64,000 nucleotides of DNA from assembly GCA_030248215.1 (NCBI GenBank), contig JASANG010001627.1:1-64000 (forward strand), read 5' to 3'. Below the pieces are notes generated by a model. That model was given only the letters and a program-made list of their open reading frames with translations, ran no database searches and was not told the origin of the DNA. Position 1 is the stretch's first letter. Each line of letters starts with the position of its first letter. Origin of the DNA: Enoplolaimus lenunculus (lineage: Eukaryota; Nematoda; Enoplea; Enoplida; Thoracostomopsidae). Of the stretch, positions 60,269-64,000 are shown piece by piece. The translations under genes and the position numbers were made by a program.

Positions 60269-61482
60269 GTAGGTGGCTATGCCACACTTAAACCTATTTC
60301 AAACTAAAAACTAAAATATAAAATAAAACCTTATATTAAAACCACACCTTAAGGGAGTCCCTGGCTCCACCTAGTCTCTCTTAGAACTTAAGTTAGGCTT
60401 AGGCGTTGCTACAGGGCGTAGAAATTTGTAAAACTATGCTATGGCGGCTGTGTCCGCAATGTAAACTTACCTGGGGCCCTGCGTGGCCGTATGACGGTAT
60501 TGATTAGTATTGCGTATGGAGTTGGCCTAATCTGCGGATAACGACATAGCTAGGCTATGTCAGCACCAACATGGTGCTTTATTATGAGTGTCTCCGGCGT
60601 ATTGTTGTTGTTGTTGTAGTACCGGATGTGTGGCTCTGGATCTCAACCGCATTGCGGACACCCAATTGTGGGTGTCGGCAAAAATGCAAATGAGGTCGAG
60701 ATGCCGATATGGGTAGCCAGGACCGGAATCAGTCTTGGTGTTGATTTTCTAAAATTCAGTGGTTTATTTTATTGGCTGGTTGCGAGCGGATTCGTACATT
60801 GTTTCTTGAATTTTGGTTTGGGCGTTGAAAGCGGAAGTTTTAATAAGTAAGGTCGAGTTGATTTAAATTAAGGATTGTCACGGTGGCATAGGATGTGAAG
60901 GAATTACGGCATTACGGTGTTAATTGGCGGTGCGCAAGGCGCGGTATTTACCCAGTATAGAATACTGGTGGCATGTGTTAAAGGAAACTTGGGGTATTAA
61001 AGGAAACCTGGGGAAAAAGTAGTCTAATAAATCTAACGGGGTTAGATTTATTATTCTACAACGGCTGGGCCAAATCTAACGGGGTTAGATTGGTCGGAAA
61101 TTTGGTGTAACTCTAACGGGGTTAGAGTACACGGTTTAACGGGGTGTAATTCTAACGGGGTTAGAATTGCACGGATTCTGGAAAACGGCAAAAGTATTGG
61201 GTACGGTAAAGCCAGTGGCTGGATTAAATCAGATTCAGACGTCGGCTTTAAGGATTCCGGCTCGGGTTACCAGTTAAATTGCATAACCTGTAATTTGCTG
61301 GCCTTAATATTGGGTATTTTGTGTCATACGGGTTTCGGGTTGGGATTTATAATAAACATTTACCGGCCGCGTTTTACTAAATCAGAGCGATACGCATACA
61401 TCGAGGAAAGAACTATACAGGCGATACAGGATACAGGCTTAAGTCTAAATCACGAACTTCTCACAACCGGTATTGCAAATAT
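60269..61482. other. Hairpin-studded 1.2-kb insert
   Basis: The insert holds at least ten perfect or near-perfect small hairpins, mostly with 3-nt loops. Examples: GTGGC/GCCAC (60274), GACATAGC/GCTATGTC (60543), AGCACCA/TGGTGCT (60562), CCGC/GCGG (60647), GACACCCA/TGGGTGTC (60657), CCAGTAT/ATACTGG (60952), four with core CTAAC-GGG (61025-61172) and AGCC/GGCT (61210). Two modest open frames on the plus strand (60626-60850 and 61295-61489) contain hydrophobic stretches but no family I know. The plus strand is visibly richer in G than in C. Origin unknown. Confidence 0.6.
61025..61172. repeat. Four hairpins with a common core and co-varying stems
   Basis: Each has CTAAC, loop GGG, then GTTAG. 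Outer stems differ but still pair. Hairpin 1 has arm TAATAAATCTAAC (61025-61037) with its exact complement at 61041-61053. Hairpin 2 has AATCTAAC (61073-61080) with 61084-61091. Hairpin 3 has GTGTAACTCTAAC with one bulged A against 61121-61132. Hairpin 4 has GTGTAATTCTAAC (61144-61156) with 61160-61172 and one G-T pair. Confidence 0.85.
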
Positions 61483-61819
61483 CTGTTGAATTTTAGACGC
61501 ATTTATTTGTCTTGTATCAAAAACTTGAGCGATAAATGCAAAGCTATACTAAAGAGCTTAAGTATGCTTTAAAGTTTCGAACTCAGCTTTATTTGGTCGT
61601 GGAGTCATTTTGCACCACAATTAAAGATAATTAACGTTTATGGACTCTAATTAATTAGGGTTTAGTGACTCGATTTGCTTACGGACTCTAGTAGTTAAAC
61701 ATCCCGAGGTGTTTAACTACTGGACTCTTTTATTAGGAATACGGACCCCTGTTTATTGAGATTCAACATAAGAACCTCCCCTCTATCTCCCTCTGATTCG
61801 GCTCACTACAGTAGACTGC

Positions 61820-62160
61820 GGAAGGATTGGATCTAAAATTTTAACAGCAGCAGGGTAACTTTCTATACAACAGAATCATTTGGTTTTTATAACGTAAACG
61901 ACCTATCGCTAACCGGTCATCAGTGGTGCATTTAAGAAATTTTAATGTTCGACCTTCGTTCAGCCGCGGGTACCTGCTCGGATCCGCCTGTATTGATGAC
62001 AGGCGCTACAAGCATTTGAAACAGAAACACATGGATTGATCCTCTTTAGTTTAAGGCATTAGTAGTTTGATTTAAATCTTCATCAAGTTGCTGTGAATAA
62101 CGTGACTGATCCAAAATTGCACTGTGGGAGCCACAACGTTATGCTTCGAAGTTTTACAGC
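61820..62160. other. No gene seen
   Basis: No exon or element ends recognised. Confidence 0.35.
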
Positions 62161-62164
62161 TTTA

Positions 62165-62387
62165 ATGCTTAAGTTTTCAAAGTACATTCCTAAGTACTTA
62201 TAATCTACATTATCGCTCAAGCTTTTAGTACAAGACAAACGTTTAATTCCATGGATTTGCAGTACCGGATATTTATCAGTAGCGAAGGGTGGGCTGATAA
62301 TAAATAACGGTCCGTAACCAAATAACAGGGGGATACTTCTGGATGCCAAATAAATTTCAGTCCCTGCTCTTACTCGGGTCACCACAG
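62165..62387. mobile_element. CTGTAGTGACC MITE, copy 7 (left end lost)
   Basis: The interior matches copies 1 and 3 and the right end TTACTCGGGTCACCACAG is followed by TA. The left terminal repeat is absent. Confidence 0.7.
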
Positions 62388-62534
62388 TACAGTGGCGTAT
62401 GTTATTATAAGGGCCGCAACGGTAGATTATGAAGTTTAAGCCTAAGTGTTGAAAAAGCGTACCGGAGTTCCAGATTTGAAGTGCTACTGTGTAAAAATGT
62501 TGTAGGAATAATTTACATTGTTTCATCATTAAAG

Positions 62535-62700
62535 TAGCTTCCGGCGTCGTGCATCATCGAGCGGCACTGTGCTGCAAAGCATATGAATTTCCGCATGAAA
62601 TCGCATAAACATGTCATAAACAAAATTTTTTAACTTGCGGTGTCGTACGGCTCCGGACATCGCCGCATGACAAGCATTGCGCCACCCTCTTCTATAATAA
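62535..62700. repeat. GTCGTGCGG-type repeat
   Basis: GGCGTCGTGCATCATCGAGC at the left and GCCGCATGACAAGCATTGCG then CCACCCTC at the right form imperfect inverted ends of the family at 43146-43325. Confidence 0.45.
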
Positions 62701-62744
62701 AATTTTTCTATTGCTTACAAAATTTATATGCTAACTGTTAGCTT

Positions 62745-62830
62745 CAGGGTACACCCGGAGGTCTGCCTTCGGCTCCGGCAGAAAATCGGCCTCCGGTTCC
62801 GGTCCAATTTCTGCCGGAGGTTACGCGATC
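62745..62830 (+). repeat. Solitary hAT-family end
   Basis: CAGGGTACACCCGGAGG followed by CTTCGGCTCCGG-type repeats is a left end of the hAT-like family. No matching right end with a TSD was found downstream. Confidence 0.5.
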
Positions 62831-64000
62831 TCGGTAATGATTTTTTTCAGTTTTAGAAAAATTGCATCGTTCGATGTTCGTGGCTTTATCGTTTCATAGT
62901 TTTGAGAAATAAATTATTGGGATTTCTTAAACAATTAATCTTAGAACTCAAACTTTTTAACACATACGCTGGAACCAGGATGCAACAGGTGACTCCTCAA
63001 AACTGTGTAAAACGCTAAAACAAAACACACCAAACGATATATTTTTTGCACAAATATGAAGATTTTTGATATCAAGATCCCGGAGAATTCCGACAGGAAT
63101 TTCACTGAAGCCACAGGCCAATTTTCAGGCAGAGCCACAACTACGGTTTACCTGAAAAGGACCGAAGCAAGGCTAGCTTGCCCGTTAATTTCATAACGCA
63201 AACAAGAAATAATGTATTAATCCAAAGACAAACACGCAGCGTGCCAGTTTACGTGGTATACAACTCACTATCACCATATTGGACTGGCTTTTTGTAAATA
63301 ATTTCAGAAAATGTGCTACTATCAACATAAATGCCGTTGTGGTTGTTAAATGAAAAGTTTTTCACTACACGGTTCCGTTTCCGGCATATTTATTTAGCAA
63401 ACTGGCTATAAAACACCGACAGAAAGCCTTTTTTGAAACCTTATATAAATACTTAGTTGAAAAGATTAATTTGCAGTGACTTAATGGAATCAAAACCAAT
63501 GTTCAAGTATTGTTCAGCGACGCTGAATGATATATACATTATTTTAACAAGAACCAAACAAAAACTATCATTTAAGTAATCTTGGAAATGATGGGACATT
63601 ACATGTAACCTTAATACTCTAAATTAATACTATAAATATTACAGTCCCGCTTCAACAAAAATAATTTGTAGCAATTCTAAATTGAACCAGACACATTTAG
63701 GTCGGGTTTCGCGATTGAACAAGAGATGACGACACACTATGCGGTAAATGGGTTAATAAGACCGTTTGACAAAATACAAAAAATTGTTCTCCAACAGACA
63801 AAAAATGACAATCATTAAATCAAACATTAATCACACGACCAAGCTTTTGAATTCTGTTCAGCAGCAGATCACCGTGTTTGACAATGTTCTGATATTGCAT
63901 ATTTTTGTTGTCCAACTGATTTGTTTCAACGATTCGACGCACCTGAAATAACCTATGTGACAAATAAGTTAATGTGTCAGTTCTTTCTGAACTACTAGAG
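62830..64000. other. No gene seen
   Basis: AT-rich DNA to the window edge. GGTTCCGTTTCCGGC at about 63371 may be another hAT-family scrap. No exon was recognised. Confidence 0.35.

Larger units (their letters stand above)
60139..61811. mobile_element. CTGTAGTGACC MITE, copy 6, split by an insert
   Basis: The left part (60139-60268) starts CTATGTAGTGACCTGAATAA and the right part (about 61483-61811) ends GGCTCACTACAG followed by TA. The family sequence is interrupted within the CCGGTGTTGAAACC-like stretch by about 1.2 kb of unrelated DNA. Confidence 0.75.

Noticed and set aside
60626-61489. Mitochondrial gene fragment in the hairpin-rich insert
   Set aside because: The hydrophobic content and G bias suggested it, but no stretch resembles a known mitochondrial protein or rRNA to me. 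It is kept only as a hypothesis.

Overview
This is a eukaryotic, AT-rich, intron-bearing and repeat-dense window. The best taxonomic clue is a minus-strand Hox gene whose homeodomain and its EWT lead-in are almost those of arthropod Abdominal-B. I therefore read the window as an arthropod (or close ecdysozoan relative) Hox-cluster region from a fairly large genome. I cannot place it to order. Three host genes are supportable in 64 kb; almost everything else is transposon-derived.

Layout. 1-5.7 kb: hairpin-rich sequence, a perfect 131-bp tandem duplication, a LINE 3' fragment with reverse transcriptase motifs, a palindrome-rich TIR element and tRNA-like SINE pieces. 5.77-8.72 kb: a complete four-exon gene for the mitochondrial ATP synthase c subunit (plus strand). 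9.2-18.9 kb: a transposon block with a hAT MITE, a 3.66-kb TIR element built of inverted minisatellite arms, two piggyBac-like MITEs carrying a tRNA-like module, a 1.45-kb TIR element carrying a decamer minisatellite, and a CTGTAGTGACC MITE. 21.2-23.6 kb: the 3' exons of an orphan multi-pass membrane protein, possibly GPCR-like (plus strand). 26.4-38.5 kb: Abd-B on the minus strand in four exons, with MITEs and a 33-bp minisatellite in its introns. 39-48 kb: nested hAT-like and other MITE families. 48-52.7 kb: long unremarkable intergenic DNA. 52.9-64 kb: a second palindrome element, the second (inverted) copy of the minisatellite-armed element at 56.2-59.9 kb, and a MITE split by an unusual 1.2-kb hairpin-studded insert.

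How it fits together. The genes look functionally unrelated: a housekeeping energy gene, an orphan membrane protein and a body-axis regulator. The most interesting material is in the mobile DNA. Two elements with intact 8-bp target duplications (10743-14398 and 56247-59866) consist mostly of inverted arrays of a roughly 37-bp unit. A third element (16916-18364) has related ends but a 10-bp array. All three arrays share the core GGGACAG. Separately, the insert at about 60.27-61.48 kb holds at least ten tight hairpins, mostly with 3-nt loops, including a family with an invariant core and co-varying outer stems. No virus-derived element was recognised.
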